Notes: a model not told the origin generated them from the sequence alone. Shown: positions 42,350 to 54,045, numbered from the stretch's first letter. The stretch: 64,000 nucleotides of DNA from Prorocentrum cordatum (GCA_963575745.1 CAUYUJ010000665.1:17501-81500), one strand, 5' to 3'. Program-made: numbers and translations.

Positions 42350-42605
42350 ATATATAATGTCATTCAGTACGAAAACCAATACAAAACCAGCACAAAACCA
42401 GTACAACCAGTAACCGAACGAAAAACCAGTACAAAAAACCTAAGGATACATAATGTTCTTCAGTACAAGAACCAGTACAAAACCACTACAAAAACCAGTA
42501 CAACCAGTAACCAAACGAGAAACCTGCACAAAAGACTTCATGATGCAGAATGTTCTCCAGTACAAGAACCAATACAAAACCAGTACAAAAACCCGCTCTA
42601 GCGCT
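42350..42605. repeat. About 97-bp tandem repeat, three units
   Basis: Units start AATGTTCTTCAGTAC (42355, 42451, 42548) and contain CCAGTACAAAA sub-repeats, reading NVLQYKNQYKT on the plus strand. Confidence 0.85.
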
Positions 42606-42645
42606 TTTCACCTCACCAGTACAAATAAAAGGCAGGGGGAATTGT

Positions 42646-43117
42646 CACAGCACTTGTGCACGGGCTGCTGGGGGCGCGAGCGAAGCGTGGCGGAGGCTAG
42701 CGGGGGCGCAGGGCCAGGTCGAGACGCGCACGGGGCCCGAGGAAGGTCGAGCGTGGCGACGGCAGGTCCGCGAGCTGGGCCGTGAGCTGCGGCCGCCCTG
42801 GCTTTCGCTAGTGCGGTCGGCAGCGAGGGTTCCCTCCCGTCCCGCCCACCCTACGTCCCAAACACGGTGGCGGCGGCTCGGGGGATGAGGGGCGAAGTGG
42901 GGCCGAGGTGAGAGGAGCGTTGAGGCCAGGTGAAGAGGGAGATGAGGAGAGGGAGGAGAGGGGTGAAGAGATGGAGGAGGTCCAATCTGGAATCCGGAAC
43001 CCGGAATCCAGGCTTCCGAACTCCGAGTTCCGAACTCGGATTGGAGAGGACGCCCTGGCCGCGAGGCTCGTCTGGCTCGTTGGGCCGCCTCCTCGCTCGC
43101 TCCGCTCCTTCGACGCG
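42646..43117. other. GC-rich, no gene seen
   Basis: No motif or gene. Near 43000 short GGAATCCGGAACCCGGAA and CCGAACTCCGAGTTCCGAAC repeats occur. Confidence 0.35.
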
Positions 43118-43149
43118 CGTCATCATCCTCATCATCATCATCATCACAA

Positions 43150-43226
<77 letters not shown>

Positions 43227-43227
43227 G

Positions 43228-43277
<50 letters not shown>

Positions 43278-43546
43278 CCGCCATCATCAGCAGCATAATC
43301 ATCAGCATCAGCATCAGCATCATCATCTTCATCCTCATCCTCATCCTCATCCTCATCCTCATCATCATCATCATCAGCAGCAGCAGCATCAGCATCATCA
43401 TCACCAGCAGCATAATCATCATCATCCGCAGCAGCATCAGCATCAGCATCAGCATCAAAAAGATCATCATCATCATCATCATCATTATCATCATCATCAG
43501 AATCATCATCATCATAATCAGCATCAGCATCAGCATGATGATCATT

Positions 43547-43583
<37 letters not shown>

Positions 43584-44240
43584 GCATCAGCATCATCATC
43601 ATCATCCGCAGCAGTATCAGCATCATCATCAGCATCAGCATCATACTTATCATCATCAACAACATCATCCGCATCATCATCATCGTCGTCATCATCAACA
43701 TCATCAGCATCCTCGTCGTCGTCATCGTCATCATCATCATCATCATCACCATCATCAGAATCGTCATCATCGTCGTTATCGTCATAATTGTCATCAACGA
43801 TGTCATCGTGATCCCCAGCATCATCATCACCAGCATCATCGTCATCATCATCTCCACCACCATCATCATCATTATCATAATCGTCATCATCATGAGCATC
43901 AGCATCATCAGCAGCATCATCATCACCATCACCATCACCATCATCATCATCAGCAGCAGCAGCATCATCACAATCGTCATCATCATCATCATCATCATCA
44001 GCATCATCATCATCATCATCATCATCGTCAGTATCATCCTCCTCATCATCATCATCATCCGTCCTCACTCTCCGCATCCTATCATCCTCCTCCTCTTCGA
44101 GACTCCTCATCCTCCTCTTGTCCTCCTCCTTTCCTCCTGCTCCTGCTCCTCCCCCTCTTCCTCCTCCTCCTCCTCATCCTCCTCCTCCTCGTGCTCTTCT
44201 TCTTCTTCTTCCTCCTCCTCCTGCTCCTCCTCCTCTTTTT
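43118..44240. repeat. ATC array about 950 bp, then CTC array
   Basis: ATC repeats with AGC, GTC and ACC variants to 44065, then CTC/CTT repeats to 44240. Confidence 0.98.
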
Positions 44241-44409
44241 TGGCTGGAGCTCAGCACAGTGGAGTCCCCTCCCCATGTGGGGAAGCCAGCTATTTCACAG
44301 AGGAGATTCCCCCCAGGAGGCGTGAGAGGAGCAGGATCGAGGATCCCGGAACGTGGTTTTTGCATGTGGGAGAGCATCCCAAAAATGCGGCGACGAGGGA
44401 AAAAAGAGA

Positions 44410-44503
44410 GAAACAGAGAGAGAGAGAGAGAAATGGAGGCAGAGACAGAGACAGAGACAGAGAGAGAGAGAGAAAAAAAAGACACAACAACAACAACACC
44501 AAT

Positions 44504-44560
<57 letters not shown>

Positions 44561-44562
44561 TA
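44410..44562. repeat. GAGA block then AAC trinucleotide array
   Basis: GA and GACAGA repeats (44410-44475), then about 24 AAC units (44487-44562). Confidence 0.95.
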
Positions 44563-44869
44563 CTAGCACGTGGGGACACTCCGTTCTCACCAGTGCCAGG
44601 GTTTTCATAGGAGGCGGGCAATACCCCCACTTTGTGGGGGGGCCGGTTCAAGCTCTACCAAATTTCCAAACGACTCTTCGCCACCACCCACACCCAGCTT
44701 CCCGCCCTATGACGTTCGGACACTTCACTTCGTGGCATGCGGACGACCGTGGCTACTATTCAGGGCCCCGCGGCCGACGACGACGGCGTGCGCGCGCGAA
44801 GAAAAAACGAATGTGTCCCGCATGGTATTATTTGACAGGGATGATGGCCCTGGCAGGTGCGCAACCGTT
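44563..44869. other. No gene seen
   Basis: Mixed sequence, no supported feature. Confidence 0.3.
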
Positions 44870-45190
44870 GTCGCAGAAGTTCGAAAAAGTTGCTCGCAAA
44901 AGCCCGTTTGACAGAAATGTTTAAAAAGTGTTGGGTTTCCTACGAATCCGCAAGAGCGCGCGGGATGAGATTTTGACAATTTTTTGTTGAAAAACCATTG
45001 GTTTTTTGATGTTTTTATGTTAAAATCGCTGCGAACACTAAGGTTTTGGAAGGATTTCGTCTTGCGCGCGCGAATGTCCACTTTACCTTATTTTTTGCAA
45101 GGGATTCTTGAAATTTGATTATATTAGAACAAGAAATGTCATTTTCTATTGTTTTTTGCAAGGGAAAGCGGATTACAACAAAACAACCGG
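44870..45190. repeat. Diverged relative of the 290-bp tandem unit
   Basis: Shares with 63011-63600 a GCAAGAGCGCGCG block, TTGAAAAT/TTTTTGTATG-like AT-rich runs, CGCGCGCGA and TTTTTGCAAGGGATTCTTG. TTTTTTGCAAGGGA also occurs twice here (about 45091 and 45153). Confidence 0.55.
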
Positions 45191-45319
45191 ATCCTGTACA
45201 CACCCTCTTTTCTGAGGCTTCCTCACGAAAATGATGAAAATGTAGCTGCGGCCTAGGCGGCGCAGGGGGGGCGCGCACCAGGGGGCCCAACAATAATTAT
45301 TCTTTAGAATAAATAATGT

Positions 45320-45375
45320 TCAACAACAACGACGACGACGACGACGACGACAACGACAACAACAACAATAAAAAG
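45320..45375. repeat. AAC/GAC trinucleotide array
   Basis: CAACAACAAC then GACGACGAC repeats. Confidence 0.95.
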
Positions 45376-45489
45376 GAACGAGCGAGAGAAAGAGACGGTG
45401 ATGGTGGGAGAGGTAGCTGCTCAATGGAGAAATCTTGACGGTAGGATATGCCGCTACACGATATGATGGAAAGAACGGCGTGTGGCATC

Positions 45490-45715
45490 GCAAGGAGGAA
45501 GGAGACGCGAGGAGGGAAAGGAGGGAGAGGAGGAAGACGAGCAATTCGGACGGAGGATGGAGGAGGGAGGAGGAGGAAGAGCGAGCGAGGGAACGGAGGG
45601 AGGAGGGAGGAGGGAGGGAGGAGGAGGGAGGAGGAAGAGCGAGCGAGGGAACGGAGGGAGGGAGGGAGGGAGGGAGGAGGCGGGACGAGGAGCAGGAGGA
45701 GGAGAAGGGGCCGAC
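45490..45715. repeat. GGA/GGGA array with repeated segment
   Basis: GGA, GGAGGGA repeats; GAAGAGCGAGCGAGGGAACG occurs twice (about 45576 and 45632). Confidence 0.9.
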
Positions 45716-46894
45716 CGCCGGCCGCCGGCCCGGCGGCCCGGCCTCCTCGTGCAGCCCTCGCAGCCCGCGGCCGCATGCCTCGCCGATGTCGCCGATCCTG
45801 CACCGGTCTCGGCGCGCCGCGTCCTCCGGGGCAGGGCCGGGCGGGCAGGCAGCGGAGACCTCCCAAGGGGCCTCCGAGTTCCGTCGGGCTGCTGAGGGAA
45901 GGGACGCCAAACTCTTTGGTCGGCGCGTCGGGAGCGGGCCCCTTCCGGTTAAGAGCTAGGCGGGGCGCGCGAAGCCCTAATTGGGGAGACAGGGCGCGGG
46001 CGGGCGGGGCCTCAGGCGCGGCAAGGGCGAAAGGGGGGGATAGCAAAGGGGGGGGGTGAGAATCAGCTCACGTAATTAGCTGATTTTCCCGGCGCCTCCC
46101 GGCGCCGGAGGCGGCTATGTGTCGAGGAACGGGCCCCTCGGCGAGGCCGAAACCAGCTGCATGCAGCAAATTTCGTACCCCCCCCTTTTCCAATCCCCCC
46201 CTTTCGCCCGGCCCGATGAGAGAAGGAACGCCAAATAAGGAACGAAGCCTTTTTTGGCACGAAAAGAGCCTGGGTGCACGAGGAGCGCTGCGGGAACAGC
46301 CACGGACTGACCTGAGGAGCAATGGGCCCACTCCGAACGGCGGTCCTTATTTCGGCGTCTTGGCTGCAAAATGGGGTGGGGAGATCGCGCCGCATCGCCA
46401 ACACGTCGCCGACACCATCAAAAAGCGACTCGGGACGAAGAGCCGGCGGCGTGTGCGACTCGAACAGATCCAGTCGTCGGAGGTCTGGGCAGGGGGCGAT
46501 ATCGGGGCAGGATGCAGGGGGGGTTCTGGGGAGGGAGGATGCAGAGGTAGGGGGGGAAGTCACAGGGCTTCTACGGGGGCCCAGGCGGAGAGGGCTGCGA
46601 ATGCCAGAATGACCTGCCCTTTTTCACTTAAGAAGCGATCCTAACGGTAATTACGCCTCCGACGCCGCGGGAGAAGCGAGTCTGGAGCATGACTCGGCGC
46701 TGCTGCTGTTCTGCACACAGAATGCGATTCTACACGAAATCCAGGGCCGTGTCGCCAGTGAAAGCCGCCCTCACAGAGCAAGGAACCTCCGCGACCCAGA
46801 ACAGGAAGAGCAGCTTCTGAACGAGAAGGCCCCATCGGCCGACCCCCGCTTGCCGGGGGCGAAAAAGTGTGCGAGGTGATTCGCTTGCCCCTCC
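45716..46894. other. GC-rich, no gene seen
   Basis: Includes a small perfect hairpin AATCAGCT/AGCTGATT (46061-46085). No supported gene. Confidence 0.35.
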
Positions 46895-47060
46895 CCGGGG
46901 GGAAGGGGGAAGGGGGAAGGGAAGGGGGAGGGGGAGGGGGACCAGGGAAGGGGAGGGGGAGGTGTGTGGGGGAAGGGGGAGGGGAGGTGTGTGGGGGAAG
47001 GAAGGAGGAGGGAAGGGAAGGGGAGGGGGATGTGTGTGGGGGAATGGGAGGGGGACCAGG
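46895..47060. repeat. GGGGGA-type microsatellite
   Basis: GGGGAAGGGGGAGG repeats with GTGTGTGGGGG interruptions at regular spacing (three copies). Confidence 0.9.
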
Positions 47061-47297
47061 GAGATCGCAACTCGACGCGCCCCGGAGCCTCCAGATCCGC
47101 CCGGCGTGGCCCCGAAGATGCCCGAGGCGGAAGGCAACTCGCCGAGGAGGTCTCGAGAGCATCCAGGATGGCCCCAAGACGGCCCAGGGAGGCCCCGAAG
47201 ACTCCCCGAGAGGGCGCCCGAGAGGACTCCCAAGAGGGCCTCAGGAAGCAAACAGCACCGATTTGCCAGGGGTGTTTAGCCGAGTGCCGCGTGCAGA

Positions 47298-47442
47298 AGG
47301 AGGTGGAGGAGGAGGAGGAGGAGGAGGAGGAGGAGGAGGAGGAGGAGGAGGAGGAGGGGGAGGAGGAGGAGGAGGAGGAGGAGGAGGAGGAGGAGGAGGA
47401 GGAGGAGGAGGAGGAGGAGGTGGAGGAGGAAGAGGAGGAGCG
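47298..47442. repeat. GGA trinucleotide array
   Basis: About 48 near-pure GGA units. Confidence 0.97.
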
Positions 47443-47614
47443 TTAGACAGCCCAAAGGGACCCCCAGACCGGCCCCAGGTGGGGGCCCAAGACTGCTACC
47501 CACGGGGCCCCCCAGACGGCCAAAGAAAAAAGTAAAGACAGTCCCAAGAGGCCGTCTCCTCGGCAAAACTTCGCTGAGAAGTTTGAAACTTCAAGCAAAC
47601 TGAAAAATGTTTGG

Positions 47615-47869
47615 ATGTTTACCAATTTCGACTGGCTGGTGGTCGCACAGGTGGCCCTTATACTAAATTTGAAGCTTCCCCGTCGCATGATCAAACATGG
47701 AAACTTCGAAGCCGTTTTGGATACAGTCCAGAATTCATGCTTGGACAGCTCTAGACACAAGTCGGACCACAAACCAGGGGCCAAACCGGCGCCGGCGCGG
47801 GCCCAGATTGAATGGAATTCGTACTGGGCTCAGGTCCAACACGAGGACGAAAGCGCTTGGGCAATCTAG
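47615..47869 (+). CDS. Hypothetical 84-codon ORF
   Basis: ATG at 47615, TAG after 47867. Reads FDWLVVAQVALILNLKLPRR early, then LDTVQNSCLDSSRHK and IEWNSYWAQV. Composition is protein-like and the DNA is free of microsatellites, but no domain is recognised and length gives little weight. Could be an exon or chance. Confidence 0.2.
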   Translation: MFTNFDWLVVAQVALILNLKLPRRMIKHGNFEAVLDTVQNSCLDSSRHKSDHKPGAKPAPARAQIEWNSYWAQVQHEDESAWAI

Positions 47870-48480
47870 ATGTTATCGGGCTGTCTTGGTACAATGTTGG
47901 GCCGTCTTCTAGCTATCTCTGTCCTTCTGTTAGCGATGGGCACTTTAGCAGGCCTCCCTATGAATGATCGAATGGTACTGATGAGCGACGATCAAACGAC
48001 GATCTAAGCGTCAATCAGCCACACAGCATACCTGAGTCCAATTAGTGCGGAAGGAGAAGCACGCAACGTAGCAGGGGAACAAAACGCTCCTGGTACTGTC
48101 TCTTACTGTTCCGGCATGTCTTCACTCCGTCTTGGGTGGGCCATCTTCGGCTCGTCCAGCAATGGGCGGGCGGTGAACGCGAAGCGTCTTGACCAATTCA
48201 ATACCTGATCCATGCTAAACGCTTTTGAACACAGAAGGCCCTATCAGGGATCCTGAGCGGAAATTAAACAGAAAGCGCAATATCCTCGAAGTTAGTCCCA
48301 ATCACACATGAAAATACCATCAATCAAACTAAAGGCTGACTCTTCTGTGGGCCCTCTCAGGGTACATGAAGCCCCCACTGAGCCGTCTTCGGGTGTCCAG
48401 GAGAGCCTCTTGAGGCTCCCCTTAGGCCATCTTGGAATCTTGGGGGCCTCTTTGAACCCACCTGGGGCAGTGTTGAAAAC
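47870..48480. other. Unique-looking DNA, no gene seen
   Basis: Lower-GC, repeat-free sequence. Only short open frames, no RNA gene recognised. Confidence 0.35.
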
Positions 48481-48611
48481 ATGTGACCCAAATCCGACGT
48501 CGCGAAAAAAAGCATCGTGAAAAATCACAAACAGAGCAAGGGCCTCCCATGAGGCCCAAAAGGGCGAAACATCGAGGCAAGGGTAGTGGAAGCGGTAAGT
48601 CTTCTTCCTCT

Positions 48612-48776
48612 GCGCACATACACTTTCGGAGGTCCGCGCGGATTCCTCGAATCTGTGCTGGACCCTCCTCCCTGGCGCGCGGAGCGCGCCAGAGGCGGCG
48701 CCCGAAGCGCCGCCAGGGGGGCCCAGCGCAGATCCAAGAAATCCGCGCGAACCTCTCAAAGGTTATGTTCATGCTC
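48612..48776. repeat. Fold-back element, copy 1
   Basis: Imperfect palindrome centred near 48695. The left arm has GGAGGTCCGCGCGGATTCCT, the right arm has AATCCGCGCGAACCTCTC. The central stem has CCTGGCGCGCGGAGCGCGCC and GGCGCCCGAAGCGCCGCCAG. Both strands read related peptides (ICAGPS or ICAGPP). Second copy at 53042-53360. Confidence 0.8.
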
Positions 48777-49009
48777 CTCGACTCTCGGACGGGCTTCTGG
48801 GCACCAGCCCCTGCGGCTGCCTTCAGCTCCTCGGTCGGACCCCATCTGGGAAGCCAGGCACTCCTCCGTCGGACACCTGGAAATCTCGACTCACTCCCCA
48901 GAACCGGATTCTCATCCCGAGTCCTTCTTTCTCGGTCTGGCGGCCCGGCGAGAGCCCCCTGAGGCCGAAAGCTACCAAAACCCCTCCGTCGCGAGGAGCT
49001 TCTTGGCGC

Positions 49010-49157
49010 CTGGGGAAACCAGAAGATACCGATACTGCTACTTCTTGGACCTCTCCTGCGGCGCGTTCTGACCAGAGTCTCGAGGCGAATCAAGCCGTGG
49101 CGACGAGGGCTTCCCAGGAGGCCAGGGAAGGGAAAAACGAAGGAAAGGTAGCGGTAC
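49010..49157. repeat. Direct repeat, copy 1 of 3
   Basis: CTGGGGAAACCAGAAGATAC to GTAGCGGTA. Matches 49349-49473 and 52884-53030, sharing ATACCGAT, CCTGCGGCGCG, TTCTGACCAG and GGCGACG-GGGC-TCCCAGG blocks. Confidence 0.75.
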
Positions 49158-49166
49158 CAATGCCTT

Positions 49167-49342
49167 TTCTCGGCGGCGAGCGAGGGGGGGAAGCGAGAAG
49201 GAGAAGGCCTTCTCAGAAGGTTCGGAAGCCTCCCTCGAAGACACAGAAGACTTCTCAAAAGGCGCGAGGGCTTCTGAGAAGCCCCGCCGCCTTCTGAGAA
49301 GGCCTTCTCCTTCTCGCTTCCCCCCCGGGCTCGCCGCCGAGA
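49167..49342. repeat. 53-bp inverted repeat
   Basis: Arms 49167-49220 and 49290-49342, sharing TCTCGGCGGCGAG and AAGCGAGAAGGAGAAGGCCT. Spacer of about 70 bp contains further CTTCTGAGAAG palindromes. Confidence 0.8.
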
Positions 49343-49348
49343 GCGTGC

Positions 49349-49473
49349 TGGGGAAACCAAAAGCTGCCGATACCGCTACTCCCAGGACCTATCCTGCGGC
49401 GCGCTCTGACCAGCATGCCGGGGCAAATCCAGCGGTGGCGACGGCGGCCTCCCAGGGGCGATGGGTAGCGGTA
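49349..49473. repeat. Direct repeat, copy 2 of 3
   Basis: See 49010-49157. The two direct copies bracket the inverted repeat. Confidence 0.75.
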
Positions 49474-49489
49474 TGGGTACCCTTTCCTC

Positions 49490-50045
49490 CTCATCCGTCT
49501 CCGCCTCCTCTTCCTCCTCCGCCTCCTCCGCCTCCGCCTCCTCCGCCTCCGCCTCCTCCTCCTCCTCTTCCTCCTCCTCCGCCTCATCCTCCGCCGCCTC
49601 CTCCTCCTCCTACGCCCCCTCCTCCCCCCCTTCCCCTCCCCCCTCCCCCTCCTCCTCCCCTACTCCCTCCTCCACCTCCCTCTCTCTCCTCCTCCTCCCC
49701 TCTCCTTCTCCCCTCCTCCTCCCCCCTCCCCCCCTACCTCCCCTCCCCCCTCCTCCCCTCCTCCCCCTCCCCCTCCCCCTCCTCCTCCCTCCTCCTCCTC
49801 CTCCTCCCTCCTCCTCCTCCTCCTCCTCCTCCTCCTCCTCTCCCTCCTCCTCCTCCTCCTCCTCCTCCTCCATCCTCCTCCTCCTCCTCCTTCTCCTCTC
49901 TCTCTCCTCCTCCCCCTCCTCCTCCTCCTCCTCTCCTCCTCCTCCTCTCTCCTCCGCCCTCCTCCTCCCCTCCTCCTCCTTCCTCCTCCTCCTCCCCCCC
50001 CTTCCCCTCCCCCTCCTCCTCCCCCCTCCTGCCTTCGCCCCCCTC
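49490..50045. repeat. CTC/CCT compound array
   Basis: About 550 bp of CTC, CCTCCC and CGCCTC repeats. Pro/Ser/Leu or Glu/Gly/Arg open frames result. Confidence 0.97.
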
Positions 50046-50224
50046 GCTCGCCGCCCTCCTCCCTCCCCGGCGAGGCACCCGCCCCCGGCGGCCGCCTCCA
50101 GCTCCGCCAGCCGCCTGCCCACGGCGTGGCCGCCACGGCTCCGCCGCCCGCCCGCCCGCCCTCCGGCGAGGCGCCTGCGCGCGCGGCGGGGGCGCGCGCC
50201 GGGCACCGAGGCGCGCGCCGCGGG

Positions 50225-50269
<45 letters not shown>

Positions 50270-50433
50270 TCGTCGTCTTCGTCGTCGTCGTCGTCGTCGT
50301 CGCGCGTCGTCGTCGCGTCGTCGCCTCGGGCGCGGCGCGCCGCGCGCGGCCCGCGCGCCGCGGGGCGCCCCGCGGAGCGCGCGCCCCGCGGAGCGCGGGC
50401 CGCGGGTGGGCGGCGAGGACGGCGACGAGGAAG

Positions 50434-50475
<42 letters not shown>

Positions 50476-50655
50476 GACGACGACGACGACGAGGACGACA
50501 AGGACGACGACGACGACGACGACGCCGACGACGACGTCGTCGAAGACAAAGACAAAGACGACGAGGACGACGACGAGGAGGAGGACGACGACGACGACGA
50601 CGACGACGACGAGGACGACGACGACGACGACGACGACGAGGACGAGGACGAGGAC
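50225..50655. repeat. GTC array and complementary GAC array around a GC-rich core
   Basis: GTC repeats at 50227-50318 and GAC repeats at 50437-50655 are reverse complements and could form a long stem. The 118-bp core is almost all G+C with GCGCGCGCC/GGCGCGCGC-like self-complementary blocks. Confidence 0.9.
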
Positions 50656-50664
50656 CGATGGTGC

Positions 50665-50941
50665 CCCCGTGGTGTCCCGATTGGTGTCCCGATTGGTGTC
50701 CCGATTGGTGTCCCGATGTTTGTCCCGATGTTTGTCCCGATGTTTGTCCCGATGTTTGTTCCGATGTTTGTCCCGATGTTTGTCCCGATGGTGTCCCGAT
50801 GGTGTCCCGGTGGTGTCTCGATGGTGTCCCGATTGGTGTCCCGATTGGTGCCCCGATGGTGTTTCGATGGTGTCCCGATTGGTGTCCCAAAGGTGTCTCG
50901 ATGGTGTCCCGATGGTGTCTCGATGGTGTCCCGATGGTGAC
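50665..50941. repeat. 12-bp minisatellite (TCCCGATTGGTG type)
   Basis: About 22 units in strict 12-bp phase, reading VPIG, VPMF and VSRW tetrapeptides. Confidence 0.93.
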
Positions 50942-51197
50942 TACCAAGTCTATCACCACCAGCATCACCACCACAACTGTCACACCACCACCACTGTCAC
51001 CGCCGAGCGCGCTTTCTACTGCCTTGACCCACTGGAGTGGGTGCAGCGTTCGGAAAAATCTCACGGGCGTATCAGCAGCATCCTCACCATCACAATCATC
51101 GCAGTTGTCATCAGTTGGCTCCTCCTCCTGATAACCTCCTTCTGACCCGAAGGGTGGTCGTATAGGTACGAACATTGTTGACGCCAACGGACAATGG

Positions 51198-51345
51198 CCC
51201 CAGACATGCTCGCGTCGTGAAAAATCACCACGCGAGGTTGCTAACCGTTTTCGGCCTCCAGGGGCCTTCCCTGGGCCCCGGGACTGTCAAAAAACAACTC
51301 GGGATGAAAAGTCGGCGTCCAGATGTTTGCCACAAGGTGTGAAGC
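51198..51345. repeat. Dispersed family R, copy 1
   Basis: Related to 60696-60890: CCCAGACATGCTCGCGTCGT, GAAAAATCA, TTTTCGGCCTCCAGGGGCC, CTCGGGATGA. Confidence 0.65.
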
Positions 51346-51499
51346 CCCCCCGCGATACCTCAGACAGCTCTGATGACGAATGCCGCCAGCGATGCGATGT
51401 GATGAAACACTGGCCCTGTGGACATGGTCGGGGATTCTGGGGACCTTCGGTGGGGCTCCCTATGGGGCCACGAAACGTGTGAGGGGTATGCTGAAACGG

Positions 51500-51668
<169 letters not shown>

Positions 51669-51954
51669 TGGAGGAGGGAGAAGGGGGAGGAGGAGAGGAG
51701 AGGAGGAGGAGAACGCGGGGCGACGTCTCTTCAAAACGAGGACCCAAGACTACAGGATGGTTGGGAAAAATCCAGACGTCGCCTGTCTGGGGCGTGAGCC
51801 GTGAGCACCTGCAGGGTGCCAAGTGCTGTTCGGAGAACAAAGCCAACCCAGGAGGACACAGTTGGTGGTCAAGGCTCGTCTGACCCCACCCTTAAACTCG
51901 TAAAGTGCTCCTCTTGGTGCTCCCCCCCTCCCCTTCTTCCCTCCCCCTTCTCGT

Positions 51955-52161
51955 CCTCCGCCTCCTCCTCCTCTTCCTCCTCCTCCTCCTCCTCCTCACC
52001 TTCCTCCTCCTAAGGACCATGTAGAAGGCTATTCTTCCTCCTCCTCATCCTCATCCTACTCCTACTCATCCTACTCCTCCTCATCCTCCTCCTCCTCATC
52101 ATCCTCATCCTCATCCTCATCCTCCTCCTCGTCCTCCTCCTCCTCCTCATCATCATCATCC

Positions 52162-52213
<52 letters not shown>

Positions 52214-52364
52214 CATCATCCTCATCATCATCAGCATCATCATCATCGTCATCGTAATCGTCATTATCATCATCATCACATCATGATCAGCATCATTGTT
52301 ATCATCATCATCATCATCATCATCATCCTCATCATCATCATCCTCATCATCATCATCATCCTCC

Positions 52365-52395
<31 letters not shown>

Positions 52396-52440
52396 CATCC
52401 TCATCCTCATCCTCATCCTCCCTCCGACTCATCCTCCTAC
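51955..52440. repeat. CTC and ATC compound array
   Basis: CTC, then CTCATC and ATC runs, then CTC again. Confidence 0.97.
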
Positions 52441-52883
52441 TCCTCCACTTCGCCCTCCCCCGAGCAACCGCCCAACCAAGGCCATCTTCACGGAGCACAA
52501 ATTCTGAACCTCTGTGATGACCTCCAAGATCGCTCGGATGTCGGAAGTCGCCAGAGGTGGATCCTGGCGGAAGGTGCCCAGCTTGTCGCAACAGTTTGGA
52601 ACCCCTGGGACCTTGTGGGCCTCGTGAAGGGTGCTCTGGAGGTCGTCTGGGCCTCCTTGGAAAAGCCGTTGTGATTGGTGATGGTGACATCTGGCAACAC
52701 CCAGGAACCCTGGACAAACACAAAACACTCAGAACACGGACGCAAGTGGAAAAACGTACTCCCCCCATCCCCACGGAGGCTCTCTCTTTATGCAGACTTG
52801 GCACTCGCGCCTGAGCTCGGGCCCGAGGAAGCCCGCTGGAGGCGCGACAGCGGCCTTCGACGAACCGCTCGTCGCTCGAGTGG
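52441..52883. other. No gene seen
   Basis: Mixed sequence; no recognised feature. Confidence 0.3.
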
Positions 52884-53030
52884 GGGGGCAAAGGAATACC
52901 GATGTCGCGCCTCCTCGGACCCCTCCCGCGGAGCGTTCTGACCAGAACTCCGAGGCGAGTCCAGCCGCGGCGACGAGGGGCCTCCCGGGGAGGCCCAGGG
53001 AAGCGGAAGAGGCGGAGGAAGCGGGGCATC
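52884..53030. repeat. Direct repeat, copy 3 of 3
   Basis: Diverged copy of 49010-49157, lying directly before the second fold-back element, as the first copies lie near the first. Confidence 0.65.
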
Positions 53031-53041
53031 GGCAACGGCAC

Positions 53042-53360
53042 GGCCCGAAAAGGACGGCAAAGCGCGGCCCGAGAGATCCCTCTCCGCACCCGGGGACGGG
53101 CATAGGGGAACGAACAATGACATAAACACAAAAACTCGGAGGTCCGCGCAGATGTCTTGGATCCGCGCTGGAACCCCCTCCCTGGCGCGCGGAGCGCGCC
53201 GGGGGCGGCGCCGGAGGCGCCGCCAGGGGGCCCCAGCGCCGATCCGAGAAATCCGCGCGGACCTCCGAGTTCTTATGTTTATGCCATTTTTCGTTCCCCT
53301 ATGCCCGTCCCCGGGTGCGAAGAGGGATCTCGGGCCGCGTCTTGCCGTCCTTTTCGGGCC
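53042..53360. repeat. Fold-back element, copy 2 (319-bp palindrome)
   Basis: Outer arms have GGCCCGAAAAGGACGGCAA and its complement. Further in are GGGACGGGCATAGGGGAACG, GACATAAACA, CTCGGAGGTCCGCGC and the GGCGCGCGGAGCGCGCC core near 53200. The arm matches are roughly 90 percent or better by eye over about 150 bp. A third, partial copy of the outer arm follows at 53361-53423. Confidence 0.88.
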
Positions 53361-53423
53361 AGAAAGGACGGCAAAACGGCAAAACGCGGCCCGAGATCCC
53401 TCCTCGCACCCCGGGGACGGGCA
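53361..53423. repeat. Extra partial arm of fold-back copy 2
   Basis: Repeats the left-arm order AAAGGACGGCAAAACG, CGGCCCGAGATCCCTC and CCCCGGGGACGGGCA in direct orientation. Confidence 0.75.
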
Positions 53424-53620
53424 GCGCGCGCGCCTCTGGCGGGCTCCGGGCGCGGCGGCGGGGGCGCCGCGGGGGCAGCGGCCGCACCGGGCGCCGCGGC
53501 GCCCCCGCCGAGACCAAGCTCGGCGTCCATGGCGCGCAGCTTCGCGGCGAGCTCGCGCCTGCCCCCGGGGGGGCACTCTGGCTCGGGAGGACGCGTGCGG
53601 GTGGGGCAGGAGCAGATAGA

Positions 53621-53747
53621 GGGGCCCCAGGACACACAAATAAATACACACAAGTAAAAATATTCCCAATATTGTTCCATATGTTCTGGGTTTCTGTCTT
53701 CCCCCAATCGACGATTAGTTGTGTCTGTATTTTTTTCCCCCTCCTGA
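53621..53747 (-). repeat. AT-rich dispersed family V, copy D
   Basis: Shorter copy lacking part of the middle. Preceded by GGGGCCCCAGGACACACAAA; the minus strand reads GKTETQNIWNNIGN then CVYLFVCPGAP. Confidence 0.8.
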
Positions 53748-53785
53748 GCAGAGGCGTGGTGAGAGGAAAGTCGTTCCAAAGGGCC

Positions 53786-53788
53786 CCC

Positions 53789-53838
<50 letters not shown>

Positions 53839-53868
53839 GGAAGAGGAAGAAGAGGAGGAAGAAGAAGC
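53786..53868. repeat. GAA/GGA trinucleotide array
   Basis: GAAGAAGAA with GAGGAA variants. Confidence 0.95.
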
Positions 53869-54045
53869 AGGAATTGCGAGCATCCAGCTTGGCTCGTGAT
53901 CTGGCCCCACCTTGGGACCACCTCCCTCTACGAACCCCGGGCCTTCGGCTGCCGGGGGGCGCGGAGGCGGGCGCCGCCAGGGGGCCCAACCACCCGAGCG
54001 TCTGCACCAGACCTCCTCGAGGCGCATCGGGGTTGAGGCCTAGAG

